Shown here: positions 1 through 8,553 of the stretch, piece after piece
How the letters are laid out: the number at the start of each line of letters is the position of its first letter
How positions within the stretch are numbered: position 1 is the stretch's first letter
Source of the DNA: Lachnospiraceae bacterium
Lineage (GTDB): Bacteria; Bacillota; Clostridia; Lachnospirales; Lachnospiraceae
NCBI GenBank assembly: GCA_902363675.1
Contig: CABJAV010000018.1
Coordinates: 1-52,463 of the forward strand
Length of the DNA: 52,463 nucleotides
Reading direction: 5' to 3'
Program-made: the position numbers and the translations under genes
Notes under the pieces: generated by a model
Databases searched by the model: none
What the model was told of the DNA's origin: nothing
What the model saw: only the letters and a program-made list of their open reading frames with translations

Positions 1-36
1 GCAAAGTTACTTGATAAAGTGGCAGGCAACGACTAA
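1..36 (+). CDS. 3' end of an unidentified plus-strand gene
   Basis: The first twelve codons of the window read in frame to a TAA at 34-36 and give the tail AKLLDKVAGND. It would be the C-terminus of a gene that starts outside the window. A strong inverted repeat begins eight bases after the stop, as expected for the end of a transcript. The tail is too short for a family assignment, and a chance open frame cannot be excluded. Confidence 0.3.
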   Translation, partial: AKLLDKVAGND

Positions 37-43
37 ATAAAAC

Positions 44-93
44 TTTCCCTTATTTCCCTTACGATTATCTCATAAGGGCAAAAATAAGGGAAA
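44..93. terminator. nested inverted repeat, possible terminator
   Basis: TTTCCCTTATTT (44-55) pairs perfectly with AAATAAGGGAAA (82-93). Inside it CCCTTA (56-61) pairs with TAAGGG (73-78), giving an 18-bp stem with a small bulge. It follows the plus-strand stop at 36 and lies beyond the end of the DinB-like gene on the other strand. No clean T-run follows on either side, so an operator or repeat is also possible. Confidence 0.4.
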
Positions 94-180
94 ATACATA
101 TCATTTCACTAATGAATGGGCTGGAATGTCTGTAAAATAGGGAAAGTTAGAAATATATTTCGGCAAACTTGAATTTTTAT

Positions 181-837
181 TTATGAATGCATCTTGTTCT
201 TTATGCGCAGACAGGCTTCTGTGTGCATAATCCAATGTCTTGAAAACGGCATTTGAATTAGTCCACGAATATCTTTACTACACCAATAATCAATCAGCCA
301 AATTGCTTTTTCATCACAGTTTACTACATTCAGCGATTTTAAATAGCCTTTTCTTTCGTCTGGAATTTTCCATTTCAACTCATCATAAGAAAACCGTTCA
401 AGTATTTTCTCGGTGCTTTCTCGTACTTCAAAAATATACGAATATAGCTCTTCCAGATTAAGCTGCTTTGAAAAATCGGCAATCTGCTGTTTAACGAGTT
501 CATTTCCGGTTGTGATGATTGGTGAATTGATACGCACTTGATAATTGCCAGTAAAAAATACCTGTTCATCTTCAGTTATCACTGTATGCGCAACAATATC
601 TTCAATACGAAAAATATGCCAAATTGAATAGGCAATCGTCTTGCTATGGTAACCATCAGCGTTTATAAAGGGGATTGCATTAAAATCTTCTCTGCATAAA
701 TCTTCTTTGAAAGATACCAAAGTTTGCATTAACTGTCTTCGCAAATTAAATAAAGTATCAATGCCCATCTTATAAGTATCTTTCTTTTTTATTTGAGCCT
801 GCATTGTTTTATTAAGTTCAGACCATTCCTTATTCAT
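181..837 (-). CDS. DinB-like superfamily protein (putative metal-binding helical bundle)
   Basis: This 218-residue protein has the feel of the DinB/YfiT four-helix-bundle superfamily. There is an early helix with His64, His74 (SIWHIFRIED) and His84, and a late helix with His201 and His205 (RHWIMHTEACL). That is the usual His-helix-His arrangement binding a divalent metal. Members include thiol-dependent transferases and many proteins of unknown role, so no substrate can be named. It lies at the end of the conjugation-gene run on the same strand, 96 bases after the coupling-protein stop, with its own possible promoter inside an inverted repeat, which makes it a cargo gene of the element by inference. 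Family placement is moderate and function is unknown. Confidence 0.6.
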   Translation of the reverse strand: MNKEWSELNKTMQAQIKKKDTYKMGIDTLFNLRRQLMQTLVSFKEDLCREDFNAIPFINADGYHSKTIAYSIWHIFRIEDIVAHTVITEDEQVFFTGNYQVRINSPIITTGNELVKQQIADFSKQLNLEELYSYIFEVRESTEKILERFSYDELKWKIPDERKGYLKSLNVVNCDEKAIWLIDYWCSKDIRGLIQMPFSRHWIMHTEACLRIKNKMHS

Positions 838-887
838 AATTCATATTCCATCCCCTCTCAAATACCGATTTACGAAACTCTTTAATT

Positions 888-928
888 TCGCATAGGCACA
901 TTATACCACAGCTCCTGTGCCTATGCGA
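888..928 (-). promoter_or_regulatory. 12-bp inverted repeat enclosing a possible promoter
   Basis: TCGCATAGGCAC (888-899) and GTGCCTATGCGA (917-928) are perfect reverse complements separated by 17 bases. On the minus strand the spacer holds GGTATAAT, a good -10 box, pointing at the DinB-like gene. The repeat lies six bases beyond the coupling-protein stop. It may be an operator around the promoter of the next gene or a transcript-end hairpin. There is no T-run, which favours the operator reading. Confidence 0.45.
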
Positions 929-933
929 CACCT

Positions 934-3114
934 TTACTGCTCCTTCCGGTACGAACTCATCTTCTCCACCGTCACTTCCGGATAAAAATAAGTAAGTATC
1001 GTTGCTTTTGGAACACCTGCCGCAAGTGCTTTCTTCACTTCCTCCTTCTGCTCCGCTGTATATGACCAGTGCATCATTCGGTTTGTGATTGTATCCTCCC
1101 ACTTCGGCTTCTCCCTTTCAGGATTTCTTACAGGCTTCTCTCCTCCATTGGTACTGTCGGAGTTCTCCGCTTTCTGCGACTCATCGGCATATTCAAACTC
1201 ATTTGCCTGCTCCCTGTCGATTTTCGCCTTCTGCTCTGCCTCATCCTGCATTGAAAATCTCCTGCTTAATTCCTTATCCCCAAGCAGCATAAACTGCTCA
1301 TAGGTCAGTGTATCAATATACACATTTTCGCCCTTATCCTTCATTTTTTCATAATGCTTAATGGCTTTTTCCGACAAAATCTCAAATGGCGGTCCAATGA
1401 TACGATCAGCTCCCTGTGTCTTATGGACATAGGCTTTTCCCTTTCCGTCCGCTGTCTGATTAAACATCGGGTGTCGGAATGGAATATACTTATTGTCCAT
1501 TATCGGATCAAAACCACGGATAAAAATAATACATTTCTTATTATCCAGCTTTCTGACCTCATCGGGTGTAAACAGTTCCCTGCCTAAAACATCATAATTC
1601 CTTGATGAGCTTCCCTGTCTGCCCTTTGTCTCTCCGCTTGATTTTTTATCAATCGTGCCTTTACCCAAAAGCTCCGAGACATACTTGTGTGTACTCTGCT
1701 CATTGCCTCCAAGATATATGAAGGTATCGCAGTTGCCGGGGATTGTTTCCCAAGTATCTTTGAAAAGTGCCTTTAGCTGGGCGAAATTCTGAATGATGAT
1801 AATACTTGAAATCTCCCGGCTTCGCATTGTCGATAACAACGAACAGAAGTCATCAGGCAATGCGACATTCGCAAATTCGTCTAACATAAAGGTGACGTGA
1901 ATTGGCAGTCTGCCACCGCAGTTAAAGTCTGCCTGATAGTACAATTCCTGAAATATCTGTGTGTACAGCATACCGATAATAAAGTTATAGGATTTATCAC
2001 TATCCGGGATTACACAGAACAGTGCTGTCTTTGTCTCCCCATCTCCATTGACTCCAATGCCGATATCAGACAGGTTCAGTTCATCTTTGGAGAGCAGGCG
2101 TAAAACCTGCTTATTTTCAAGAAATGCAAGTCTTGAGTTTGCACTGATGATAATGGAACGGACAGTATCTCCGGCACCCCTCATACATTTGTTATACTGT
2201 TTGACTGCCGGATGGTTTGCTCCAAGCGGCGAACTCTCCTCTAAAAACTTCATACGGACATCCAGCTTTGAAGCCTTTCCCGGTTCCTTGACCTCTGCTT
2301 CTCCAAGCAGCTTCAAAACTGTCTCAAAGTTTCGCTTTGCAGGCTGCACCTCCAGCCACACATAATAGAAAATTGCCTGTAAAAACAAGCCTTCCGCTTT
2401 CTCCCAGAACGGATCACTCGGTGTTGAGCCTTTTGGTGTGGTATTACTGATAAGATTGGTAATCAGCTTCACCACATCAGTTTCCTCTCTGATATAGGAA
2501 AATGGATTGTAACAGTCTGATTTATCCATCTCCAAAAGATTGATAACTTTTACATTGTACCCGTTATCCTTTAACATCTGCCCACAGCTTCTTAATATCT
2601 CTCCCTTTGGATCGGTACAGATAAAAGAACAGTTATGCGGCATCTGCATAAGATTCGGTTTTACTTCATAAAATGTCTTTCCTGCTCCGGAACCGCCGCA
2701 GATAAGTATATTTCCGTTGAGCTTCAGCCTTCGGAAATCCAGCGACATCTTCACATTCTGACTGAGTATCCGGTTGAAATTCTCATCTTTATCCGCCAGT
2801 ATCTTATTGACCTGCTTCGGATTTTCAAATCTTGCTGTACCATATTCTTTGCCGGGCATATAGTTTCTCTGGCTGGTGTAATACATAATAATAGCCATTG
2901 CATAGATACATAATGCAATGGCTACTGCGTTTACTGTATTTGAATTGTAATAATTGGCAAAAGGAACTGCACACACTTCATTGAACCTGTTCATAAAGTC
3001 ATTAAAGGCAATCCCTTCTGTCCATGCACCATTTATCAGATAACCAAGATACCCGGATAACACTGCACCCACTAAAATAAATATCAGTGACGGTTTTTTC
3101 TTCGTTGTCTGCAT
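934..3114 (-). CDS. type IV coupling protein (VirD4/TraG family)
   Basis: A 726-residue ATPase that links the relaxase-DNA complex to the type IV secretion channel during conjugation. Two hydrophobic segments near residues 9-28 and 60-79 anchor it in the membrane. Walker A is GGSGAGKT at 140-147 and the Walker B stretch is FMLDEFANV near residue 410. The tail after about 640 is charged and may contact the relaxosome. Length and layout match the TraG/PcfC type of Gram-positive conjugative elements. It ends the run PcfB-like, two unknowns, relaxase, MobC, with six bases to the PcfB-like stop upstream. The channel ATPase VirB4 and other Mpf genes are not in the window and would be expected to the left. 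Confidence 0.95.
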   Translation of the reverse strand: MQTTKKKPSLIFILVGAVLSGYLGYLINGAWTEGIAFNDFMNRFNEVCAVPFANYYNSNTVNAVAIALCIYAMAIIMYYTSQRNYMPGKEYGTARFENPKQVNKILADKDENFNRILSQNVKMSLDFRRLKLNGNILICGGSGAGKTFYEVKPNLMQMPHNCSFICTDPKGEILRSCGQMLKDNGYNVKVINLLEMDKSDCYNPFSYIREETDVVKLITNLISNTTPKGSTPSDPFWEKAEGLFLQAIFYYVWLEVQPAKRNFETVLKLLGEAEVKEPGKASKLDVRMKFLEESSPLGANHPAVKQYNKCMRGAGDTVRSIIISANSRLAFLENKQVLRLLSKDELNLSDIGIGVNGDGETKTALFCVIPDSDKSYNFIIGMLYTQIFQELYYQADFNCGGRLPIHVTFMLDEFANVALPDDFCSLLSTMRSREISSIIIIQNFAQLKALFKDTWETIPGNCDTFIYLGGNEQSTHKYVSELLGKGTIDKKSSGETKGRQGSSSRNYDVLGRELFTPDEVRKLDNKKCIIFIRGFDPIMDNKYIPFRHPMFNQTADGKGKAYVHKTQGADRIIGPPFEILSEKAIKHYEKMKDKGENVYIDTLTYEQFMLLGDKELSRRFSMQDEAEQKAKIDREQANEFEYADESQKAENSDSTNGGEKPVRNPEREKPKWEDTITNRMMHWSYTAEQKEEVKKALAAGVPKATILTYFYPEVTVEKMSSYRKEQ

Positions 3115-3120
3115 AGGCTC

Positions 3121-4239
3121 CTACCTCTCTTTTCTGGTAGTAACCGTTTTCTTCTTTGTGGTCTTTTTCTGTTCTTTCTGAACCTTTTCATATCGCTCCC
3201 TGACAGATGATTCTACCTTATCATAATGCGTATAAAGTTCGTCTCCCTTTTTCGTAGTTACCACACGGTTCTGCTCATCATAGAGTTTGTAATCCTTGCT
3301 GGTATCAAGGAATGTGAGCATTGTCTTTCCATTATGGATATCCATAACGTTCTCCTTATGCAGCCACACATATCTGACATCTTTTCCCCATGTTCCCGGA
3401 ACTCTGGTCTTTACTGCATGGTCGTTTTCTTCTGCAATAAGTTTCTTACTGATCGTAACATCTGACAGGTTCGTATTTTTTGAGGCAGATATTGCCCTCA
3501 TTCTGTCCGCAAGGCTCTGATACCCTCTGATCCGGTTAGTGAAAGCCTCCTTATCCATCATTACCTTGTGTGTACCATCCTCACTCCTGCCGCCAAGCAC
3601 CCCGATTGTCTCAAGCTGTTTTATTACATTTTCTGCCTGCTCCCCATTGATGCTGAAATTCTCCTTGACCTGCTCCACACTGATAGCCTGTTTTTCCATA
3701 GCAAACATTCCCACTTTTTCAATGAGTCCGTCTATGGCAGAATTTACCTTATCCCCTTCTACCGTGTGGCTTTTCTCGTTTCCCTGCTGTTTTCTCAAAA
3801 AATCCATCAGCTTGCCGAGGGACTTTTCATCTCCATTCTTCAGATAGTCATCAAAGGTGGCAATCCTGCCAAATTTCAGCTTCTGTATCATCATATTCAC
3901 ACGGGGAACTGCCTCTGTATGAAAGATGACCTCACTCATACCGTCTGTCTTGTTACAGTCTGGAAGAACCGAATACAGGATTCCGTATTTCTTTGCCATT
4001 CTCTCAACCTTTCTCATATCTTCCGTTTTAAACTGCAATACCTGCAAATCCCCGCCCTTTAAGAGCAGCTTTCTCATAGATGTTTTTCCCAACGACTTTT
4101 CATAATCAAGCATCCCCTTTAAAAAGTCGATTGCCTTCTGCATGGCGGCAATACCGCCACTGCCTACTTTCATAGCAATCTCTATCCCGTCATATGCGAC
4201 ACGGATAATCTGTACCGCTTCCTGAATTTCCTCTGCCAT
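3121..4239 (-). CDS. PcfB-like (DUF3801) conjugation protein
   Basis: This 372-residue protein sits directly upstream of the coupling protein, as PcfB does in the Enterococcus pCF10 transfer operon. The first 150 residues resemble the DUF3801/PcfB domain: a helical start (IRVAYDGIEIAMKVGSGG), then a segment with LLLKGGDLQVLQF and a small alpha/beta region. The C-terminal 50 residues are very basic (KKTTKKKTVTTRKER), suggesting nucleic-acid or coupling-protein contact. The start codon at 4239 shares one base with the preceding stop, so translation is probably coupled. The molecular role of PcfB is not well defined. Confidence 0.8.
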   Translation of the reverse strand: MAEEIQEAVQIIRVAYDGIEIAMKVGSGGIAAMQKAIDFLKGMLDYEKSLGKTSMRKLLLKGGDLQVLQFKTEDMRKVERMAKKYGILYSVLPDCNKTDGMSEVIFHTEAVPRVNMMIQKLKFGRIATFDDYLKNGDEKSLGKLMDFLRKQQGNEKSHTVEGDKVNSAIDGLIEKVGMFAMEKQAISVEQVKENFSINGEQAENVIKQLETIGVLGGRSEDGTHKVMMDKEAFTNRIRGYQSLADRMRAISASKNTNLSDVTISKKLIAEENDHAVKTRVPGTWGKDVRYVWLHKENVMDIHNGKTMLTFLDTSKDYKLYDEQNRVVTTKKGDELYTHYDKVESSVRERYEKVQKEQKKTTKKKTVTTRKER

Positions 4240-4643
4240 TATCGCACCTCCGCTTTCTCTCTTATTGTTGTCCTTATTTCTTCCGCCTTTGTACTGCGGA
4301 TTTCCTCTGCTGAAACATCAATACCATATGCTGTTAAAATATCAGACAGATGACTGATTGCTTTTTCCTCCTCTATCCGGTACATCTCAAGTGCCACAAG
4401 CAGGTTTTCGACCTGTTCCACCCACGCAGGCTTTATATCGTACTTTGACCTGTATGTGACCATAATCTCCTCGGACTGTACCTTATCCGTGGAATGTGCC
4501 AGAGCTTCGATCAGGGAAATCGTATCTTCCTTACTGCCGCTTCGGAAAGCAAACTGCACCACAAAGTTTTTTTCTTCTTCCGTGAACTCGTGTTCTACAC
4601 CGTTCATCCCTGTTACCGCCTCATTGACTACTGCTAAATTCAT
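4239..4643 (-). CDS. hypothetical protein of the transfer region
   Basis: A 134-residue acidic, mostly helical protein with no signal peptide, membrane segment or recognised motif. It has its own upstream AGGAGG-type site (AGGAGGTACTT just before the ATG) and touches the PcfB-like start, so it belongs to the same transcript. Proteins like this are common between relaxase and coupling protein in clostridial conjugative elements. I do not recognise the family. Confidence 0.7.
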   Translation of the reverse strand: MNLAVVNEAVTGMNGVEHEFTEEEKNFVVQFAFRSGSKEDTISLIEALAHSTDKVQSEEIMVTYRSKYDIKPAWVEQVENLLVALEMYRIEEEKAISHLSDILTAYGIDVSAEEIRSTKAEEIRTTIREKAEVR

Positions 4644-4652
4644 AAGTACCTC

Positions 4653-5846
4653 CTAACCTGCCATACTGTTTTCAAGCACGGCAATCTCAATAATCTCTTT
4701 CATCTTTTCTGCTGAGACATTATTATTGATAAGTTCCACAAGCTGCCCTTCTGTCAGTCCCTTTTCTATGGCACTTTTTATCTGGACAAGCTGTGCAGGC
4801 ACAAGATCACCGCTTGCAACCAGCTTTACAATGTCGGCTCTTGACTTCTTTTTAAATGAAAGTCTGGCAAAAAGTGCCGCAATACCACCATTTGATTTTC
4901 TTTCTGTACGCTCAACTGGAAGATGCTGGATTACACGCCCGGCAGAGTCCGTAACAGGTATCTGATAATACACGGGTATTCCATTGTACATAGGTGGCAC
5001 TGCCTGTGAATCTGCAAGTGTTTTCACTGTTTCCTTATTATCAGTAGCTGCCAAAACCTCTGACGGTCCAGCCTTTTCCTCTTTTTCCGCAACCTTCTGA
5101 TCATCAGATGCCGCACTCATAATCTTATCCTCAAGAGATTCTATCCTGTCTCTCATACGCTCCATCTCCTTGTCCTTATGCTCAATGCTATCTCTTAATC
5201 TTGCAATCGTGCTGCTTGCCTTATTAAGTTCATCCTGCTGATGGCTGATAATTCCATCCTTGTCCTCATTTTCCTTTACAAGCCTTTCCGTGACTTCCTT
5301 ATCTTCCTTTAATACTTCAACATCGGATAATTTTTTATTAAGGGCATCGTATCTTTCCTCCTGATAGTTGATTTTCTCCACTACCATTTCCATCTGTGCA
5401 ATCAGTTCTTTCACATACTCTGAGTCCTGCGTATACTGCTCCGCAGCCTTTGAAAGCTGTGCCAGAACTTCTTCATATAATCTTCTCATCACAACGGGCT
5501 TCTCTCCCCTTGCCACAGCTTCCTGTATGGTTTCAACCGGAACTCCCTTTTCATAAAATTCCAGTGATACCTTCATCTGATTGCCGGAGAGCTTATTATT
5601 GTGAAGGATATTAAAAAGTTCCTCCGGAATCCCCTTATGCAGACCTTCCGATAACACTCTCATCTGTCCGATGTTAAAATTCTTATCCAAATACTTTTCC
5701 GTCTGCTCCTGCGTAAGTCCATCCTCAAGATCACTTTTTACAAGCCCGTACACCTCATCATCGAAATTCATTTCTTTTCTCAATGACTCAATATATCTGG
5801 CAATCTGCATATTGCTTAACGGCTTGTCATTCAGATTTTGTTCCAT
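4653..5846 (-). CDS. hypothetical coiled-coil protein of the transfer region
   Basis: A 397-residue protein in three parts. The first 130 residues contain repeated helical stretches of the pattern GLTQEQTEKYLDKNFNIGQM and KGIPEELFNILHNNKLSG. A coiled coil covers roughly 150-245 and is rich in Glu, Lys and Asp. A linker with a Pro/Tyr-rich stretch (PPMYNGIPVYYQIPV) leads to a C-terminal part that repeats the N-terminal type of motif (GLTEGQLVELINNNVSAEKM). The matching ends suggest duplicated helical modules. It lies between relaxase and coupling protein, so a scaffold role in DNA processing is a reasonable inference. No family is recognised. Confidence 0.7.
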   Translation of the reverse strand: MEQNLNDKPLSNMQIARYIESLRKEMNFDDEVYGLVKSDLEDGLTQEQTEKYLDKNFNIGQMRVLSEGLHKGIPEELFNILHNNKLSGNQMKVSLEFYEKGVPVETIQEAVARGEKPVVMRRLYEEVLAQLSKAAEQYTQDSEYVKELIAQMEMVVEKINYQEERYDALNKKLSDVEVLKEDKEVTERLVKENEDKDGIISHQQDELNKASSTIARLRDSIEHKDKEMERMRDRIESLEDKIMSAASDDQKVAEKEEKAGPSEVLAATDNKETVKTLADSQAVPPMYNGIPVYYQIPVTDSAGRVIQHLPVERTERKSNGGIAALFARLSFKKKSRADIVKLVASGDLVPAQLVQIKSAIEKGLTEGQLVELINNNVSAEKMKEIIEIAVLENSMAG

Positions 5847-5876
5847 ATGCTCCTCCTAACTGCGTAAAAAAACAGC

Positions 5877-7325
5877 CTATCTTACTGGCTGCTCTTTTCT
5901 GTCTCTTATAATCTCTCTGTTGTATTCGGTCTTTCTTCCATCTGAAATACTGTCTGGAATCATGCTGTTTAATATTGCCTTACCCGTATTCAGTTCCCTG
6001 CATACAACCTTTTCTCTCGCACACACTTCTGAATACTCCTCTTTGTAATGTCTTCTTAAAGCCTGCACTTCCTCAAGCGAATATCCCTGTGCCTGTAATT
6101 CCTGCTCCAGTGCCACCCACTTCCTATGCTCATCTTCAAAGAAGATATCTCCAAGCCTGTATGACTGCTCTGCTGGCTTTAAGTTTTCCATCTCATCAGC
6201 CGCAGTAAAAAGTTCCATGCTCCTTTCCCTTGCTTTATAAATCCGGCTCTTTTCTGCCGAAGTCTCTTTTTTCTTATCCGTAAGAGAAGCTATCGTCCCC
6301 ACAAGTTCTTCTGCTGAATGGATATTATGCCTTGCAAGGAACAAATACTGTTCCTGCAGCTTGTGCATTTTACGGATATCCTCCCTGTACTTCCATACCT
6401 GACTGTATGGTCTTTTTTTGAGTTTTCCCACCCGGTACAGCTTCGCATAATGCTTTTTCTGAAGTCCTGACAAGCCTGCCCTGCGGTATCTTTTAACTCT
6501 GCACTTTACAATGGAAACTTTCGGTATATCCTGTTTACTCTTATAAAACGCAATATCCTCTTTTACAATCCTGTCCCGGATTGCTTCCTCACAATACATA
6601 TCCCCAAGAGATTTGCACCTTCTGAACCTTGTCATACCCTGTGGCTTGATTGCCAGATGTTTTCCCTGCTTTATCTGATATCCCTTTTCAGACAGCAGTT
6701 CGAGAAATTCCTCATAGTCCTTCGCCTGCAAAATACAGGCATCCAAGTCTCTTTTTATCATATCGGACCATACAAAATTACCCTCCCTGTACTCACTCCA
6801 TTCCTTATAGCTTTCGTGCTGCCTCTCCTTTTTCTCATCATCCACATCAATAATGGAGAGTCCATATTCCTGACACAGCCTGTTCGTGATAGGCTGGATA
6901 TACTTTGCCCAGTCCCCTTTTTCGTAACGGTACTTTTTACCGTCCACAAAACTCACGCTGTTAAATACGATATGGGAATGAACATGGGCTGTATTATCGT
7001 GTACCACAAACACCGCTTCGTATGACTTACCAAGATATTCCTCCACAAATTTCTGTGTAATTTCAAATGCCGTATCCGGATTTACCTCATTTTCCTTAAA
7101 GGAAAGTATGATATGATACCCCTGACGCTTATCAATTTTTCCAAAATTACGCTTGGTTTCCTTCATCTGCTCAAATGCGGTATCGACCTGACAGTTTATT
7201 GCACCCACCAGTCTGCCATCCTGTGTTTTGTCCGGGTTCATCACATAATCAAGTGCCCGCTTTAAATGTTTTCCGTGAAAATGCCCGCCACAATCTTTCA
7301 TATTAAGGATTTTACTGATTGCCAA
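5877..7325 (-). CDS. MOB_P-type relaxase / mobilization nuclease
   Basis: Nicks one strand at oriT and stays covalently attached to lead DNA into the recipient. From the TTG start at 7325 the protein has about 482 residues. The relaxase domain (PF03432-like) fills the first 200. A candidate catalytic Tyr lies in ALDYVMNP near residue 27, and the metal-binding triad is AHVHSH at about 113-118. The rest is basic and helical with a GLQKKHYAKLY stretch that may grip DNA. The ATG at 7343 in the same frame lies deeper inside mobC. The TTG followed by AISKIL resembles usual relaxase starts (MAISK or MAVTK) and is preferred. The frame overlaps the MobC end, as is normal for this pair. Confidence 0.92.
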   Translation of the reverse strand: MAISKILNMKDCGGHFHGKHLKRALDYVMNPDKTQDGRLVGAINCQVDTAFEQMKETKRNFGKIDKRQGYHIILSFKENEVNPDTAFEITQKFVEEYLGKSYEAVFVVHDNTAHVHSHIVFNSVSFVDGKKYRYEKGDWAKYIQPITNRLCQEYGLSIIDVDDEKKERQHESYKEWSEYREGNFVWSDMIKRDLDACILQAKDYEEFLELLSEKGYQIKQGKHLAIKPQGMTRFRRCKSLGDMYCEEAIRDRIVKEDIAFYKSKQDIPKVSIVKCRVKRYRRAGLSGLQKKHYAKLYRVGKLKKRPYSQVWKYREDIRKMHKLQEQYLFLARHNIHSAEELVGTIASLTDKKKETSAEKSRIYKARERSMELFTAADEMENLKPAEQSYRLGDIFFEDEHRKWVALEQELQAQGYSLEEVQALRRHYKEEYSEVCAREKVVCRELNTGKAILNSMIPDSISDGRKTEYNREIIRDRKEQPVR

Positions 7326-7644
7326 TCTGCACCACCGCCTCATTTACTTTCTTGTTCAGTTTACGCATATAGGCAACAAGCTGTGTTTTATCCTCTTTGG
7401 AATAAAGTCCTGCATTGTTATTGAATACGATCTGATTGATATTGATTCCAATACGGTTCACTTCATTGATAAGCTCTTTTAAGAGTTCCCTGACTTCCGG
7501 GTAATCATTCGGTTTCTGGCTGATGAGCAGTCTTAAATAATCTGCTTCACACATTCCGCTCTCCCCTGCCTTTTTTGCAAGCATTTCTGCCTCCTGCGGC
7601 ATAAGACGGAGCGTTTTCCTGATACAGTGGATTTTATCTGCCAT
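7312..7644 (-). CDS. mobC: MobC-like relaxosome accessory protein
   Basis: A 110-residue small protein of the MobC/relaxosome family that helps the relaxase open oriT. The sequence shows the family pattern: a basic start (RKTLRLMPQEAEMLAKKA), a ribbon-helix-helix-like first half, then ELLKELINEVNRIGININQI, which is the MobC signature region. Its end overlaps the relaxase start, and it is preceded by the candidate oriT region about 600 bases upstream. Confidence 0.9.
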   Translation of the reverse strand: MADKIHCIRKTLRLMPQEAEMLAKKAGESGMCEADYLRLLISQKPNDYPEVRELLKELINEVNRIGININQIVFNNNAGLYSKEDKTQLVAYMRKLNKKVNEAVVQIGNQ

Positions 7645-7648
7645 ACGC

Positions 7649-8179
7649 TCACCTTCCCCTCTTATCTGTACTGTAATCCTTTATTCCTTGTGCTATCGTG
7701 GCTGCCGCCTTTTCCAAATCACCCTTGCCCTCCAGATTACTGATAAACGCTTCCACCAGTGCCGTTGCAACAGCATCAATCTCCTTTGCATGACTGGTTT
7801 TATCAAATAATCGGTCTAACACCCTCTCATCTGCCTTTAAACTGTCATACTTTTTCTGAAATTCGCAATATTCCTGAAAATCTTTCGGATCATCTTTCTT
7901 TGCCTCTGCGTGAAGTATCAGATCATAATTCCACTCACACACCTTATCAATCACATCATCTATCGGAAATGGCTCTATCTCACCGTTTTCCTCTGCCATA
8001 TCCTGTCTGTACATCTTCCCCTCTGCATCCATTCCGATTGCATAATCATGTCCTTCCATATAATTAAGAAGAAGTGCAGCATCTTCTATCGAAGGGTTGA
8101 TTTGCTTATCATATACTTCTGCCCAGGCAATCAGTTCCTCTGGTTCTGAAAAAAGTGTTATTTCCCTGTTCTCTGCCAC
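7649..8179 (-). CDS. hypothetical acidic protein next to oriT
   Basis: From the GTG at 8179 this gives 176 residues starting VAENREITLF. That GTG is chosen because AGGAGG stands six bases before it; the in-frame ATG at 8230 has no such site and would run into the inverted-repeat cluster. The protein is acidic and helical, with no signal or membrane segment. It is the first gene after the candidate oriT and is followed four bases later by mobC. An accessory role in DNA processing is possible but unproven. I do not recognise the family. Confidence 0.65.
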   Translation of the reverse strand: MAENREITLFSEPEELIAWAEVYDKQINPSIEDAALLLNYMEGHDYAIGMDAEGKMYRQDMAEENGEIEPFPIDDVIDKVCEWNYDLILHAEAKKDDPKDFQEYCEFQKKYDSLKADERVLDRLFDKTSHAKEIDAVATALVEAFISNLEGKGDLEKAAATIAQGIKDYSTDKRGR

Positions 8180-8223
8180 CTTGCACCTCCTTATCCGTGT
8201 TTCGTAGATATTCACTATGGCTC

Positions 8224-8312
8224 CAGTCACCGGTAAGTCCCCGGCGACTGCTAGATACGCATTAGAGACATCTCTGTCCTAATGCCATCTAGTTAGGGGA
8301 ACATTCCCCTAA
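8224..8312. other. candidate origin of transfer (three abutting inverted repeats)
   Basis: Three inverted repeats stand shoulder to shoulder. CAGTCaCCGG (8224-8233) pairs with CCGGcGACTG (8241-8250). CTAGATAcgCATTAG (8251-8265) pairs with CTAATGccATCTAG (8279-8292). TTAGGGGAA (8293-8301) pairs with TTCCCCTAA (8304-8312). The group lies just upstream of the first gene of the mobC-relaxase run, where MOB_P oriT sites are usually found. Whether the nick site is at the first repeat is inference. A replication or recombination role is the alternative. Confidence 0.6.
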
Positions 8313-8330
8313 TACCCCTGCAAAATATAG

Positions 8331-8553
8331 AGTGGTGGCACTTTGTTCCACCACTTTTGAATAAAACCACCGCTTTTTACCACCATTTCCGGTAAAAACC
8401 ACCGCTTTATGCCACCACTTTTTATAATTTATATTCATAGGAAAAAACAGCATCGGAAAGTGGTGGTACTTTGTTCTATCACTTTTTGAAAAAACCACCG
8501 CATTGTTCCACCATTTTCCGTAAAAACCACTGCTTTTTACCACCACTTTTTAA
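8331..8553. repeat. two copies of a 95-bp module made of GTGGTGG/CCACCGC repeats
   Basis: Module A (8331-about 8426) and module B (8459-8553) are direct copies with roughly four in five bases the same. Each begins with AGTGGTGG, then YACTTTGTTC and a return arm (CCACCACT in A), so a hairpin can form. It then has two further units of the type AAACCACCGCWTTKTWCCACC. On the minus strand this reads as about three GTGGTGG-GCGGTGG units per module. They lie between the candidate oriT and the toprim gene; module B touches its stop codon. This is the pattern of iterons bound by a replication or transfer initiator. Confidence 0.75.

Noticed and set aside
830..1102. 90-codon minus ORF overlapping the coupling-protein end
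   Set aside because: It lies in another frame of the real gene, without ribosome site or recognisable sequence.
8289..8546. 85-codon ORF across the repeat modules
   Set aside because: The frame is made wholly of the repeated GTGGTGG units (KWWNNAVVF-type repeats), has no ribosome site and adjoins the oriT candidate. It is a by-product of the repeats.
8331..8553. CRISPR array
   Set aside because: Only a few degenerate units with no unique spacers of constant length and no cas genes. Iteron-like repeats fit better.
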